Source: Prochlorococcus marinus XMU1402
Lineage (GTDB): Bacteria; Cyanobacteriota; Cyanobacteriia; PCC-6307; Cyanobiaceae
Direction: 5' to 3'
DNA length: 64,000 nt
NCBI RefSeq assembly: GCF_017696205.1
Contig: NZ_JAAORD010000002.1
Coordinates: forward strand, 372,001 to 436,000
Below are positions 55,765 to 64,000 of the stretch, piece after piece. The notes under the pieces are model-generated. The model saw only the letters and a list, made by a program, of their open reading frames with translations. It had not been told where the DNA came from and did not search any database. The position numbers were made by a program, and so were the translations under genes. Position 1 is the first letter of the stretch. Every line of letters begins with the position of its first letter.

Positions 55765-55977
55765 ATGATAAATAAAGAAATTGAAAATTTAATTAAGGAA
55801 AATTTCAAAGATACAGCATTGCGTATTTATGAATTAGGTAATGAAGATAGAAGAAGTTTATTAGAAGAATATAGAGAATGGATTATGAATGATTTAGATT
55901 TTGAAGAGGTAATGATGTTACCTTATGAAGCCTATACAGATAAAATAGATTCTAGTTATTTAGACGATTTACTATAG
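55765..55977 (+). CDS. Small hypothetical protein, unknown
   Basis: 70 residues, acidic and probably helical (EIENLIKENFKDTALRIYELG, then RRSLLEEYREWIMNDLDFEEVMML). No recognisable domain and no membrane segment. It starts 1 nt after the resolvase-like gene, so the two are translationally coupled. Its last 22 nt overlap the 3' end of the convergent beta-lactamase-like gene. I do not recognise the family. Confidence 0.65.
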   Translation: MINKEIENLIKENFKDTALRIYELGNEDRRSLLEEYREWIMNDLDFEEVMMLPYEAYTDKIDSSYLDDLL

Positions 55978-56882
55978 TCCTCAAAAGGATATCTCTTATT
56001 AAATTCATATATTTTTTGGGCTATTAATGGTAAAAAGGAAGCATCTTTAGAATATTTTTCTCCATTACAAAAAACAACTAATAAAGTGTGTAAAGATTGA
56101 CTATTAGTCCACCAAGCTGAATCATGTCGAACTTCAGACGTTAAGCCTGCTTTACTCCAAAAATTAATGCTTTGTGGTAATCCTTCACCCAAAAAGCCAT
56201 CTATTTGATTGAGAGAATCGTTTTTAAGAGCAACTTTATCTAAATTTCTTTTTAAAAAACCTCGTAAATTTAAGTCATTTTTTTCATAATCAATATGAAT
56301 CATAATTTCCTCCAAAACCCTTGCAGCTGAATCAGAATTCATTGCATTTCTATTCTTATTATCATATCCATAAAATTCTTTTTCCCGACCGAATGGGCCA
56401 TCATCCCAAGTCTTCTGACAGCAGTTTATACCACTCAATTCCTTCCATTTTAAATCATTTAGCCAATCGTTTATTATACTTCTTTGATATTTCCAATTTT
56501 CCCATAATTCGCCTTCAATACAAGGTCCACTTGTTGTACCAGTAAGTAAATCAATTAAGAAGCTTGTTGCATTATTACTCGAGAAAGATAACATTTTACT
56601 TACAGCATCAATAAGTTCATCTGATAAAAATAAACTTCCTTTTTTTATCCAATAATATGCAGCAAGGCCATAAACCAGCTTGACTATGCTTGCAGGATAA
56701 ACCATTTTTTTATTATTAATACCAGTTCCAAAACCTTTAAATACACTTTTATTTTCACTTTTATAATTAATCCAAGTTATGGCTATATCTTCTCTTGAAA
56801 AATCTTTATTATAAGAGCATGCTTTCCCTAAAATATTATTTAAGGCTAGACCCATCTCTTTACTTAAATAGTAAAAGGACAT
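55956..56882 (-). CDS. Class A beta-lactamase-like serine hydrolase
   Basis: 308 residues with the three motifs of the penicillin-recognising fold in order: S65-I-V-K68 (SxxK, acylation serine), SNN near 102-104 (SxN), and K244-A-G246 (KTG equivalent). I see no signal peptide at the N-terminus, which is odd for a wall-active enzyme. Likely roles are beta-lactamase, D,D-peptidase or an esterase; resistance activity cannot be inferred. The start codon is 3 nt from that of the divergent NlpC/P60 gene. A later ATG at residue 10 is possible. Confidence 0.72.
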   Translation of the reverse strand: MSFYYLSKEMGLALNNILGKACSYNKDFSREDIAITWINYKSENKSVFKGFGTGINNKKMVYPASIVKLVYGLAAYYWIKKGSLFLSDELIDAVSKMLSFSSNNATSFLIDLLTGTTSGPCIEGELWENWKYQRSIINDWLNDLKWKELSGINCCQKTWDDGPFGREKEFYGYDNKNRNAMNSDSAARVLEEIMIHIDYEKNDLNLRGFLKRNLDKVALKNDSLNQIDGFLGEGLPQSINFWSKAGLTSEVRHDSAWWTNSQSLHTLLVVFCNGEKYSKDASFLPLIAQKIYEFNKRYPFEDYSKSSK

Positions 56883-56885
56883 TGT

Positions 56886-57644
56886 ATGGAAAATTATAAA
56901 AATCCTATCTCACTATTTAAACAAACTAATTTTTCAAAAACTATTTGGTGGAAATTAAAAGTTAATATTTCTGGATATCAAAACGAAAAAGAAGATAAAT
57001 TAGTCACTGAAATATTTAAAAATAGAATTTTTAGGCTAATTTATCCAAACATTTATCAACATAACCATAATTTTTCAAGAATACTTGTTCAACTGTATGA
57101 AGATGGTTACATATGCTGGATAAATTTAGATGGATTAATTATTGAGAAATACGAATTTGGAAAAACTGAGCATTCAAAAAATGAACACTTCTTTATTAAA
57201 GATAAAGTTAACTCAATTTTAAAATGGATCAAGGATCAATCTGAGTTAACTAATGAATACCTATGGGGAGGCACATTAGGGCCCAACTTTGATTGTTCCG
57301 GGTTAATTCAGACTGCTTTTTTTAAACATCATATCCCCATACCGCGAGACTCTTATCAAATAAAAAGTTTTTGTAAACACCTTTTTTATTTCAACGAATC
57401 TTATTCAACTCTACAACCAGGTGATCTTTTATTTTTCGGAAATAAAGGGAAATGTGATCATATTGGAATCTACAAAGGAAATGGATTCTATTACCATAGC
57501 TCTGGAAGGGATTTCGGCAGAAATGGAATAGGATTAGATACCCTAAAACAGTCTAATGATAAAATCTCAAAGCATTATAAATCCAAACTAATTTCAGCAG
57601 GAAGAGTAACTAGAAGTTATAGATGGGACAGAACCATACGTTAG
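56886..57644 (+). CDS. NlpC/P60 family cysteine peptidase
   Basis: 252 residues. The C-terminal half is a P60 domain: catalytic C137 in NFDCSGLIQ, H192 in CDHIGIY and H204 in YYHSSG, with GGTLGPNFDCSG and LQPGDLLFFG as typical flanks. The N-terminal ~100 residues may be an SH3-like wall-binding region. These enzymes cut gamma-D-glutamyl-diaminopimelate bonds in peptidoglycan or recycle muropeptides. No signal peptide is visible. An AAAGGA ribosome site precedes the ATG, lying inside the divergent beta-lactamase-like gene. Confidence 0.85.
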   Translation: MENYKNPISLFKQTNFSKTIWWKLKVNISGYQNEKEDKLVTEIFKNRIFRLIYPNIYQHNHNFSRILVQLYEDGYICWINLDGLIIEKYEFGKTEHSKNEHFFIKDKVNSILKWIKDQSELTNEYLWGGTLGPNFDCSGLIQTAFFKHHIPIPRDSYQIKSFCKHLFYFNESYSTLQPGDLLFFGNKGKCDHIGIYKGNGFYYHSSGRDFGRNGIGLDTLKQSNDKISKHYKSKLISAGRVTRSYRWDRTIR

Positions 57645-57716
57645 TAACTAAAGCCTGCCGTTAAATTTCAAATTAAATTTAAAATATTATTTATTCTTTT
57701 ATTTAGGAATTAAGAA

Positions 57717-58316
57717 TTAACCAGCAGTCCAAATATTTTTAATGATTGGCATTATGGTATCTAGATGTAATGTACCAACAAGTAACCAAGCAAAAACAGC
57801 TCCTCCACAGCCTCCTAACCAAAATCCACTTGTAAAATCAGCCCAACCAGCTCTCGTAAATAAGTCTTTTGGCGGATTATTAACAGTCGCATCTGGAGGT
57901 TGCACATTAGGTGATTTACCGGGTGCATTGTATAGAACTAAAAGTGCTGTCAAGATATGAACAGCTCCAATAGCAGCAAGAAGTCCAGCTGTTAAAGCAA
58001 ATTCAGAATTCCTTAATGGGCCAGTCATAGTGAAAGGACCGTATAGAAGATATCCAAAAGCTGCTCCAGTTTCTAAACCTCTAAAATTAGGAGAAATACC
58101 TTCTCTGTAAAAAGGCAAATTATTTATAAAGGCTTTTGTAAAATAACCACTATTAACTGGAGTAGCTAAATTACCAACGCAAGGATCAGCAACTGTTTTT
58201 ACTGCCCATTGTTCTGCAACACCAATATCATTTGGTTGTACAGAACTATCTATGTATTTCTCATCAAACTTAATTGAACTTGTTGATTCTGAGAATGATT
58301 TTTGAAAGTCGCTCAT
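57717..58316 (-). CDS. psaL: Photosystem I subunit XI
   Basis: 199 residues, the subunit that holds the photosystem I trimer together in cyanobacteria. [35 protein letters not shown] is the conserved PsaL block, and three hydrophobic helices follow. The N-terminus is longer than in model cyanobacteria, as is usual for Prochlorococcus. It is downstream of psaI by 27 nt. The 72-nt gap to the convergent NlpC/P60 gene has no strong terminator. Confidence 0.96.
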   Translation of the reverse strand: MSDFQKSFSESTSSIKFDEKYIDSSVQPNDIGVAEQWAVKTVADPCVGNLATPVNSGYFTKAFINNLPFYREGISPNFRGLETGAAFGYLLYGPFTMTGPLRNSEFALTAGLLAAIGAVHILTALLVLYNAPGKSPNVQPPDATVNNPPKDLFTRAGWADFTSGFWLGGCGGAVFAWLLVGTLHLDTIMPIIKNIWTAG

Positions 58317-58343
58317 TTTTTTAATAGTTTTGTGTTTAATAAT

Positions 58344-58457
58344 TTATTCAGTTGCTGTAATAAATCTTCCAATCAATACGATAAAAACAGCAGGCATTGC
58401 TATACCAATTAATGGAATAAAAATTGAAGGTAAAAGACTTGGTAAATCAGATGGCAT
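58344..58457 (-). CDS. psaI: Photosystem I subunit VIII
   Basis: A 37-residue protein with one transmembrane helix (LPSIFIPLIGIAMPAVFIVLIGRFI), ending TATE. The sequence and the position directly upstream of psaL identify PsaI, a peripheral helix next to PsaL in the trimerisation area. ATG at 58457. A tandem 10-mer lies 3 nt upstream of the start codon. Confidence 0.93.
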   Translation of the reverse strand: MPSDLPSLLPSIFIPLIGIAMPAVFIVLIGRFITATE

Positions 58458-58460
58458 AAT

Positions 58461-58480
58461 TCTTTAAACATCTTTAAACA
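58461..58480 (-). repeat. Tandem 10-mer immediately upstream of psaI
   Basis: On the minus strand TGTTTAAAGA occurs twice in direct succession, ending 3 nt before the psaI ATG. The 10-bp period with GTT-starting half-sites resembles the HLR1 layout bound by RpaB, which is reported to regulate psaL/psaI in other cyanobacteria. Only about 5 of 8 bases per half-site match HLR1. At this position it would lie in the leader. Confidence 0.5.
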
Positions 58481-58549
58481 CTTTAGTATTTATCTGCGAA
58501 ATAGTGTTAATTTTATTACTGGATGATATAAAAATTATTAACTTTTTAC

Positions 58550-58930
58550 ATGTTAAATTTTTTCGTAATTGTACTTATTATTTTTATAGGAATATTACTT
58601 CTAGTTTTTAAAAAAAGAAACTTTAAAAAGTTAATTAGTAAAGGCAATCTATATTCTGTCAAATTAAACAAAAAAAATAAATTTCTTTCTAGTAAAAATA
58701 GTTTTTTGTACAATCATGAAGAAAAAAAGTACTCATTATTTTATAAAAATTCTCAAAGAAATAAAATGTTTAATCTTTTTCAGGGTAATACAAAAAATAA
58801 ATTAAAAGCATTAAAAATTGCGGAAGAATTGAGTGATAAATCAACATTACCAATTTTGCGAAAAGGCTTAAGAGATATTTCTCCTGAAGTAGTAGAAATT
58901 TCAGCTTTATTAATAAGAAAGTTCAAGTAA
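58550..58930 (+). CDS. Small membrane-anchored protein with C-terminal HEAT-like repeat
   Basis: 126 residues. A transmembrane segment at residues ~4-20 is followed by a lysine-rich stretch. The last ~45 residues (NKLKALKIAEELSDKSTLPILRKGLRDISPEVVEISALLIRKF) form one HEAT-like helical hairpin plus part of another. It is probably a membrane-tethered adaptor; partner unknown. Divergent from psaI (92-bp gap) and converging on the glycosyltransferase with 5 nt between stops. Confidence 0.6.
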   Translation: MLNFFVIVLIIFIGILLLVFKKRNFKKLISKGNLYSVKLNKKNKFLSSKNSFLYNHEEKKYSLFYKNSQRNKMFNLFQGNTKNKLKALKIAEELSDKSTLPILRKGLRDISPEVVEISALLIRKFK

Positions 58931-58935
58931 AAAAT

Positions 58936-59898
58936 TCAATTTTGATTGGTATTACTTATTGATCTAATTCTATAAATTGGACGACTTTGACTTTCATGGT
59001 ATGTCCTAATTAATAGTTCGCTCAATAATCCAAAGCTAAATAATTGAACACCAGCAATTCCTAATATTAATGCGAACATTAGCAAGGGACGATTTCCAAT
59101 ATCCTCACCTATTAATTTTAAAACTATCAAATAAGAACTCATTAAAAGGCTAATAAAAATACTTATAATTCCAACAAAACCAAATCCATACATTGGTCTT
59201 GTTAAAAATTTAGTCATAAACCAAACAGTAAGTAAATCCATTAAAACTCTAAAAGTTCTATCAATTCCATATTTACTAGATCCATATTGCCTTCTTCTAT
59301 GATTGACTTTTATTTCTTTGATTCTTGCACCTTCAATATTTGCTAAAACTGGTAGAAACCTGTGCAGTTCACCATACAACTTAATATCATCTATTATTTC
59401 TCTCTTAAAAGCTTTTAATGAGCATCCATAGTCATGCAATTTCAAACCTGTTACCAGAGCTATTAATTTATTCGCTATTTTTGATGGTATCTTTCTATTA
59501 ATTAATTTGTCTTTCCTATTAAACCTCCACCCACAAATCAAATCATAGCCATTATTAATTTCAGAAATTAATTTAGGAATATCATTTGGATCATTCTGTA
59601 AATCACCATCCAAAGTAATGACGATATCCCCTTTAGAATTATCAAAGCCAGCTGACATTGCAGCAGTTTGCCCATAATTTTTGCGAAGGGAAATAACTGA
59701 CAATTCTTTAATTTTTAGAGTTAGTTGTTTTAATACTTGCTGAGTATTATCTTTAGAACCATCATTTACAACAATCAATTCAAAATTAAATTTATAAAAT
59801 GACATTACATTTATAACTTCATCCAATAAAAGGGCAATACTCTCACTTTCATTGAAAACAGGGACGATAATAGAAATTAATTGTTTTATATCTGACAT
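58936..59898 (-). CDS. Family 2 glycosyltransferase, polyprenyl-phosphate sugar synthase type
   Basis: 320 residues. The catalytic GT-A domain has ISIIVPVFNESE, NDGSKDNT and TLDGDLQNDP (DxD-like metal site). Two C-terminal transmembrane segments at about residues 232-258 and 270-292 match the DPM1/ArnC/GtrB group, which load a sugar onto undecaprenyl or dolichyl phosphate. Such a product could supply an ArnT-like transferase such as the one at 32359-33915, but they are not linked here. Upstream of psaB's terminator on the same strand. Confidence 0.85.
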   Translation of the reverse strand: MSDIKQLISIIVPVFNESESIALLLDEVINVMSFYKFNFELIVVNDGSKDNTQQVLKQLTLKIKELSVISLRKNYGQTAAMSAGFDNSKGDIVITLDGDLQNDPNDIPKLISEINNGYDLICGWRFNRKDKLINRKIPSKIANKLIALVTGLKLHDYGCSLKAFKREIIDDIKLYGELHRFLPVLANIEGARIKEIKVNHRRRQYGSSKYGIDRTFRVLMDLLTVWFMTKFLTRPMYGFGFVGIISIFISLLMSSYLIVLKLIGEDIGNRPLLMFALILGIAGVQLFSFGLLSELLIRTYHESQSRPIYRIRSISNTNQN

Positions 59899-59953
59899 TT
59901 ATATTTAATAATAACTATATAATTTTAACTTAATTTAGAACACTAAAATTAAA

Positions 59954-59984
59954 CAAAAAAAAATCACCACAAACGTGGTGATTT
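59954..59984 (-). terminator. Intrinsic terminator of psaA-psaB
   Basis: On the minus strand, after psaB, a perfect 10-bp stem AAATCACCAC/GTGGTGATTT with a GTTT loop is followed by a run of T, a textbook rho-independent terminator. It is the strongest in the window and fits the very high expression expected of psaA-psaB. Confidence 0.9.
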
Positions 59985-60002
59985 AAATTATTTAAGGAAA
60001 AT

Positions 60003-62231
60003 TTAACCAAACTTACCTGAGGTTGATGCGATAACAAATGCACCAAACGTAAGTATATTTCCAATCGTGAAATGTGCTAGTCCAACTAGTCTAGCTTGAA
60101 CGATTGAAAGTGCAACTGGCTTATCTCTCCAACCAACAAGATTAGCTATAGGAGTACGCTGATGTGCCCAAACTAATGTTTCAATTAATTCTTGCCAGTA
60201 ACCACGCCATGATATTAGGAACATGAAACCAGTAGCCCAAACTAAGTGACCGAATAGGAACATCCAAGCCCAAGGAGATAAAGAATTTACTCCAAATGGA
60301 TTGTATCCATTAATAAGTTGAGCAGAGTTTAACCAGAGATAATCTCTGAACCAACCCATTAGATAAGTCCCTGATTCATTAAATTGAGCTACATTACCCT
60401 GCCAAATTGCTAGGTGTTTCCAATGCCAGTAGAAAGTGACCCATGCTAGTAAATTCAAGGCCCAGAACATTGCTAAGTACATAGCGTCCCAAGATGAACT
60501 ATCGCAAGTACCTCCACGTCCAGGTCCATCGCAAGGGAAAGCGTAACCTAAATCCTTCTTATCAGGAATTAATTTTGTTCCTCTAGCGTCAAGTGCACCT
60601 TTGATAAGGATTAATGCAGTTGTATGAAGTCCTAAAGCAATAGCATGGTGAACTAAGAAATCTGCAGGACCAATAGGTAAGAAAGCACTTAATGCATCTT
60701 GTCTATTAATAAGATCCATCCAGTAATGATTACCTGGCAATGAATTAGCTGCGAGACTTGCTGAACTTGTAGGATCAGATAATAAAGCATTAAATCCATA
60801 CATCATCTTACCCTGAGCAGCTTGAACGAATTGAGCAAATACTGGCTCAATTAGAATTTGCTTTTCAGGATTACCAAAAGCTACAACGACATCGTTATGA
60901 ACATAAATTCCAAGAGTATGAAATCCTAACAACATGGTTACCCAGCTAAGGTGACTTATCAAAGCTTCCTTTGTTCCAAGAACTCTTGCTAAAACATTAT
61001 CTTTGTTTAATTCGGGGTCATAATCTCTTACAAAGAAAATGGCTCCGTGTGCGAATGCACCAACCATCAAGAACATTGCAATGTACTGATGATGACTATA
61101 TAAAGCAGATTGTGTAGTGTAGTCCCTTGCAATAAAAGCGTAAGAAGGAAGTGCACCCATATGTTGCGCTACAAGTGAAGTTGCTACGCCAAGTGATGCT
61201 AATGCTAATCCAAGTTGGAAATGCAATGAATTATTTACAGTTTCATATATTCCATCATGATTTATTCCGAAACTACCTTTATGCGGATCATTAGGATGTC
61301 TTGTATTATGAGCTTCTGTAATTTCTTTGAGGCTATGACCAATACCAAAGGTATTTCTATACATATGACCTGCAATTACAAAAACTGTTCCAATCGCAAT
61401 ATGATGGTGCGCAATATCAGTAAGCCATAATGCTTCACTTTGAGGATGAAGACCACCTAAGAAGGTAAAGATTGCAGTACCAGCTCCCTCAGCTGTTCCA
61501 AATACTTGATCTAGAGAATCAGGATTCTGAGCATATGCTCCCCAGTTTAAGGTAAAGAAAGGAGCTAATCCTGCAGGGTGTGGAAGCACAGTTAACCAGT
61601 TATCCCAACCTACATGTTGTCCTCTTGATTCAGGTATAGCAACATGAACTAAATGACCTGTCCAAGCGATACTACTAAATCCAAATAAGACAGCTAAATG
61701 ATGGTTTAATCTTGACTCTGCATTTTTAAACCAAGCTAGAGAAGGTCTGAATTTTGGCTGTAAGTGTAACCAACCTGCAAATAGAGTCCAACAAGCCAAA
61801 ATACTCATAAAAATTGAAGCTTGAAAGAGTTGCTCATTAGTTCTCATTCCAATTGTGTACCACCAATGGTAGAGACCTGAGTAAGCTATGTTTACTGGAC
61901 CACTAGCTCCAGCTTGTGTCATTGCTTCTGTGATTCCAGATCCAAAATGTGGATCCCAAATAGCATGAGCAATAGGACGAACGTGGGTCGGATCAAGTAC
62001 AAATTGCTCGAAGTTACCTTGCCAAGCAATATGAAATAAGTTACCAGCTACCCAGAGGGCGATTATTGCTAAATGACCAAAATGTGTGGAGAAAAGCTTC
62101 TGATAAAGCTTTTCTTCGGTCATACCATCATGACTTTCGAAGTCGTGAGCGGTAGCTATTCCGTACCATATTCGTCTGGTTGTAGGGTCCTGAGCTAGAC
62201 CCTGGTTAAATGATGGAAATTTTGTTGCCAT
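60003..62231 (-). CDS. psaB: Photosystem I P700 chlorophyll a apoprotein A2
   Basis: 742 residues, one of the two reaction-centre core proteins. Eleven transmembrane helices are expected. The F-X iron-sulfur ligand loop [12 protein letters not shown] near residue 560 supplies two cysteines, the other two coming from PsaA. The start [24 protein letters not shown] is canonical for PsaB. It is 27 nt after psaA and ends before the intrinsic terminator. Confidence 0.98.
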
Positions 62232-62258
62232 TGAATTAAAAAGGTGAAGTTCAGGTAA

Positions 62259-64000
62259 TTAGCCCAAGCCGAAAAGGCGAGCATGGAAGAAAGCCCATGT
62301 GGTAGCAATACCACCGACAAGGAAGTGTGTTACACCTACTGCTCTACCCTGAGTGATAGATAAAGCTCTTGGTTGAATAGTTGGGGCAACTTTAAGTTTG
62401 TTATGTGCCCAAACAATTGATTCAAATAATTCTTGCCAATATCCCCGTCCACTAAAGAGGAACATTAAACTAAATGCCCATATGAAGTGAGCTCCTAAGA
62501 ACATCAAACCGTACATGCTTATGGATTGGCCATAACTTGTTAAAACTTGAGAAGCTTGCGCCCAGAGGAAATCTCTTAACCAACCATTAATAGTAATGGA
62601 ACTTTGTGCGAAATTACCACCGGTAAGTCCCCAAACATCACTCTGCATTTTCCAAGAGAAGTGGAAAATAACTATTGATAAACAATTGTACATCCAGAAA
62701 AGAGCCAAGAACACGTGGTCCCATGAAGAAACTTGACATGTACCACCTCTTCCAGGTCCATCACAAGGGAATCTAAATCCTAAAGAGGCTTTATCAGGGA
62801 TCAACCTAGAACTTCTAGCGTAAAGTACTCCTTTGAGAAGTATTAAAACAGTTACGTGAATTTGGAAAGCATGAATATGATGAATCATTAAATCAGCTGT
62901 ACCTAATGGAATAGGAGCTATAGCAACCTTTCCACCAACCTCTACTAAACTTCCATTAAAAACTTCACTTAAAGCTTTGTGAGGTAAAGCTTCTGCAGTA
63001 CCTGCTAAAAGCGAAGTTCCAACAGCAGATGCTTGAATACTCTGTACCCATTGAGCAAAAATTGGCTGAAGTTGAATTGCAGAATCACTAAACATATCTT
63101 GGGGTCTACCCAAAGCTCTCATAGTATCGTTGTGAATATAGAGTCCAAAACTATGGAATCCTAACCACATACATACCCAGTTCAAGTGACTAATTAATGC
63201 GTCTCTTGCTTTAAGTATTCTGTCTAATACATTATCAATATGTTTAGCTGGATCGTAATCTCTAACCATCGCAATACCAGCATGCGCTCCCGCACCTACT
63301 ATGAATAATCCACCTATCCACATGTGATGAGTAAATAATCCAAGAACTGTCATATAGTCAGTAGCTATATATGGATATGGAGGCATCGCATACATGTGAT
63401 GAGATACAAGTATGCTTATTGATCCGAGCATTGCTAGGTTTACCGCAAGCTGGGCATGTCTACTTTCTGCCATGAACTCAAAAAGACCTTGATGACCTTT
63501 AGGAGCAGGGAATAATATTGGGTCTCCTTGCTGTGAATCTAATATTTCTTTCATACTATGACCAATACCGTAATTGGTTCTATACATATGACCACCAATA
63601 ATTGCTATTACACCAAAAGCTAAATGATGATGTGAAACATCAGTCATCCATAAGCTTCCTGTCACTGGGTTAAGTCCACCTTTGAAAGTAAGGAAGTCTG
63701 AAAAAGCTAACCAGTTTAAACTAAAGAAATTACCTGTTCCACTTGCTAATCCTGGAAATATCTGACCGATAATTTGTGGATCACAAAGTTGATGCGGCAT
63801 AGGCATATCTGCAATAGTTGCTATTTCTTTACCATTGATGACTAAAGGAGAGCCTGCATCAATTGCATCTAATAGAGCTGCAGTAGGAGCTCCGATATGA
63901 ATACAATGACCAGCCCATGCTAAAGATCCTAGTCCTACTAAACCAGCTATGTGGTGGTTAAGCATAGACTCAATATCTTGAAACCACTCCATTTTTGGAG
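62259..64000 (-). CDS. psaA: Photosystem I P700 chlorophyll a apoprotein A1 (5' end beyond the window)
   Basis: The C-terminal ~580 residues of PsaA; the frame runs through the right edge, so the first ~190 residues are outside. Near 63992 an internal Met ([17 protein letters not shown]) is not the true start. [14 protein letters not shown] gives the F-X cluster cysteines. Compared with model cyanobacteria there is extra sequence around [15 protein letters not shown] and [13 protein letters not shown] believe these are usual for Prochlorococcus. Operon with psaB. Confidence 0.97.
   Translation of the reverse strand, partial: PKMEWFQDIESMLNHHIAGLVGLGSLAWAGHCIHIGAPTAALLDAIDAGSPLVINGKEIATIADMPMPHQLCDPQIIGQIFPGLASGTGNFFSLNWLAFSDFLTFKGGLNPVTGSLWMTDVSHHHLAFGVIAIIGGHMYRTNYGIGHSMKEILDSQQGDPILFPAPKGHQGLFEFMAESRHAQLAVNLAMLGSISILVSHHMYAMPPYPYIATDYMTVLGLFTHHMWIGGLFIVGAGAHAGIAMVRDYDPAKHIDNVLDRILKARDALISHLNWVCMWLGFHSFGLYIHNDTMRALGRPQDMFSDSAIQLQPIFAQWVQSIQASAVGTSLLAGTAEALPHKALSEVFNGSLVEVGGKVAIAPIPLGTADLMIHHIHAFQIHVTVLILLKGVLYARSSRLIPDKASLGFRFPCDGPGRGGTCQVSSWDHVFLALFWMYNCLSIVIFHFSWKMQSDVWGLTGGNFAQSSITINGWLRDFLWAQASQVLTSYGQSISMYGLMFLGAHFIWAFSLMFLFSGRGYWQELFESIVWAHNKLKVAPTIQPRALSITQGRAVGVTHFLVGGIATTWAFFHARLFGLG

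Overview
The window is AT-rich, densely packed chromosomal DNA from a marine picocyanobacterium, most likely a high-light-adapted Prochlorococcus. The main evidence is the split RNA polymerase (rpoB, rpoC1, rpoC2), psaA/psaB/psaL/psaI, a 50-residue high-light-inducible protein, ferredoxin-dependent glutamate synthase, LL-diaminopimelate aminotransferase, an Sll0418-like benzoquinone methyltransferase, plastid-type ycf35, very short intergenic spaces and strongly A/T-biased codons. I see no rRNA, IS element, prophage, CRISPR array or clear genomic island.

Layout: 1-6100 holds the end of a Ski2-like helicase and a complete late biotin operon bioF-bioK-bioC-bioD-bioA (no bioB). 6109-7625 has two small proteins and rsmG. 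A long minus-strand run follows, read from 22927 down to 7628: rpsT, tatD, rpoB, rpoC1, rpoC2, hli, rlmN, a 41-residue membrane peptide, a HEAT-repeat protein, then DUF2997, Ycf35, a ferredoxin and an aldo/keto reductase. 23050-26222 carries hisD, rpiA and an HtrA protease. 26378-31955 is the rimP-nusA-ylxR-infB operon. 32264-36777 has tRNA-Thr(CGU), two glycosyltransferases and a radical SAM protein. 36790-42463 has clpS, dapL, rne-rnhB, a DUF1997 gene and pheA. 42465-48827 (minus) has the str ribosomal operon rpsL-rpsG-fusA-tuf-rpsJ, followed by a Lon-N domain protein and the methyltransferase. 49023-53891 is glutamate synthase plus a YCII protein. 53898-57644 has lipA, a resolvase-like protein without its catalytic serine, a 70-residue unknown, and divergent beta-lactamase-like and NlpC/P60 genes. 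57717-64000 has psaI-psaL, a small HEAT protein, a polyprenyl-phosphate-type glycosyltransferase and psaA-psaB, the last ending at the window's best intrinsic terminator.

Most genes are core housekeeping: transcription, translation, photosystem I, nitrogen assimilation and cofactor synthesis (biotin, lipoate). The less ordinary signals are regulatory or concern small proteins. They are a 13-bp hairpin in the rne leader, an RNase E C-terminal PNPase-docking-like peptide encoded in the rne/rnhB overlap, a perfect 7+1+7 palindrome ahead of the Ycf35/ferredoxin operon, a tandem 10-mer ahead of psaI, a G/C-rich hairpin between tuf and rpsJ, and the resolvase-like gene. I do not see a convincing entirely new multi-gene system. 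The best candidates for undescribed function are the DUF2997/Ycf35/ferredoxin/aldo-keto reductase operon and the resolvase-like gene with its coupled 70-residue partner. All assignments rest on reading motifs and gene order; no database search was run.
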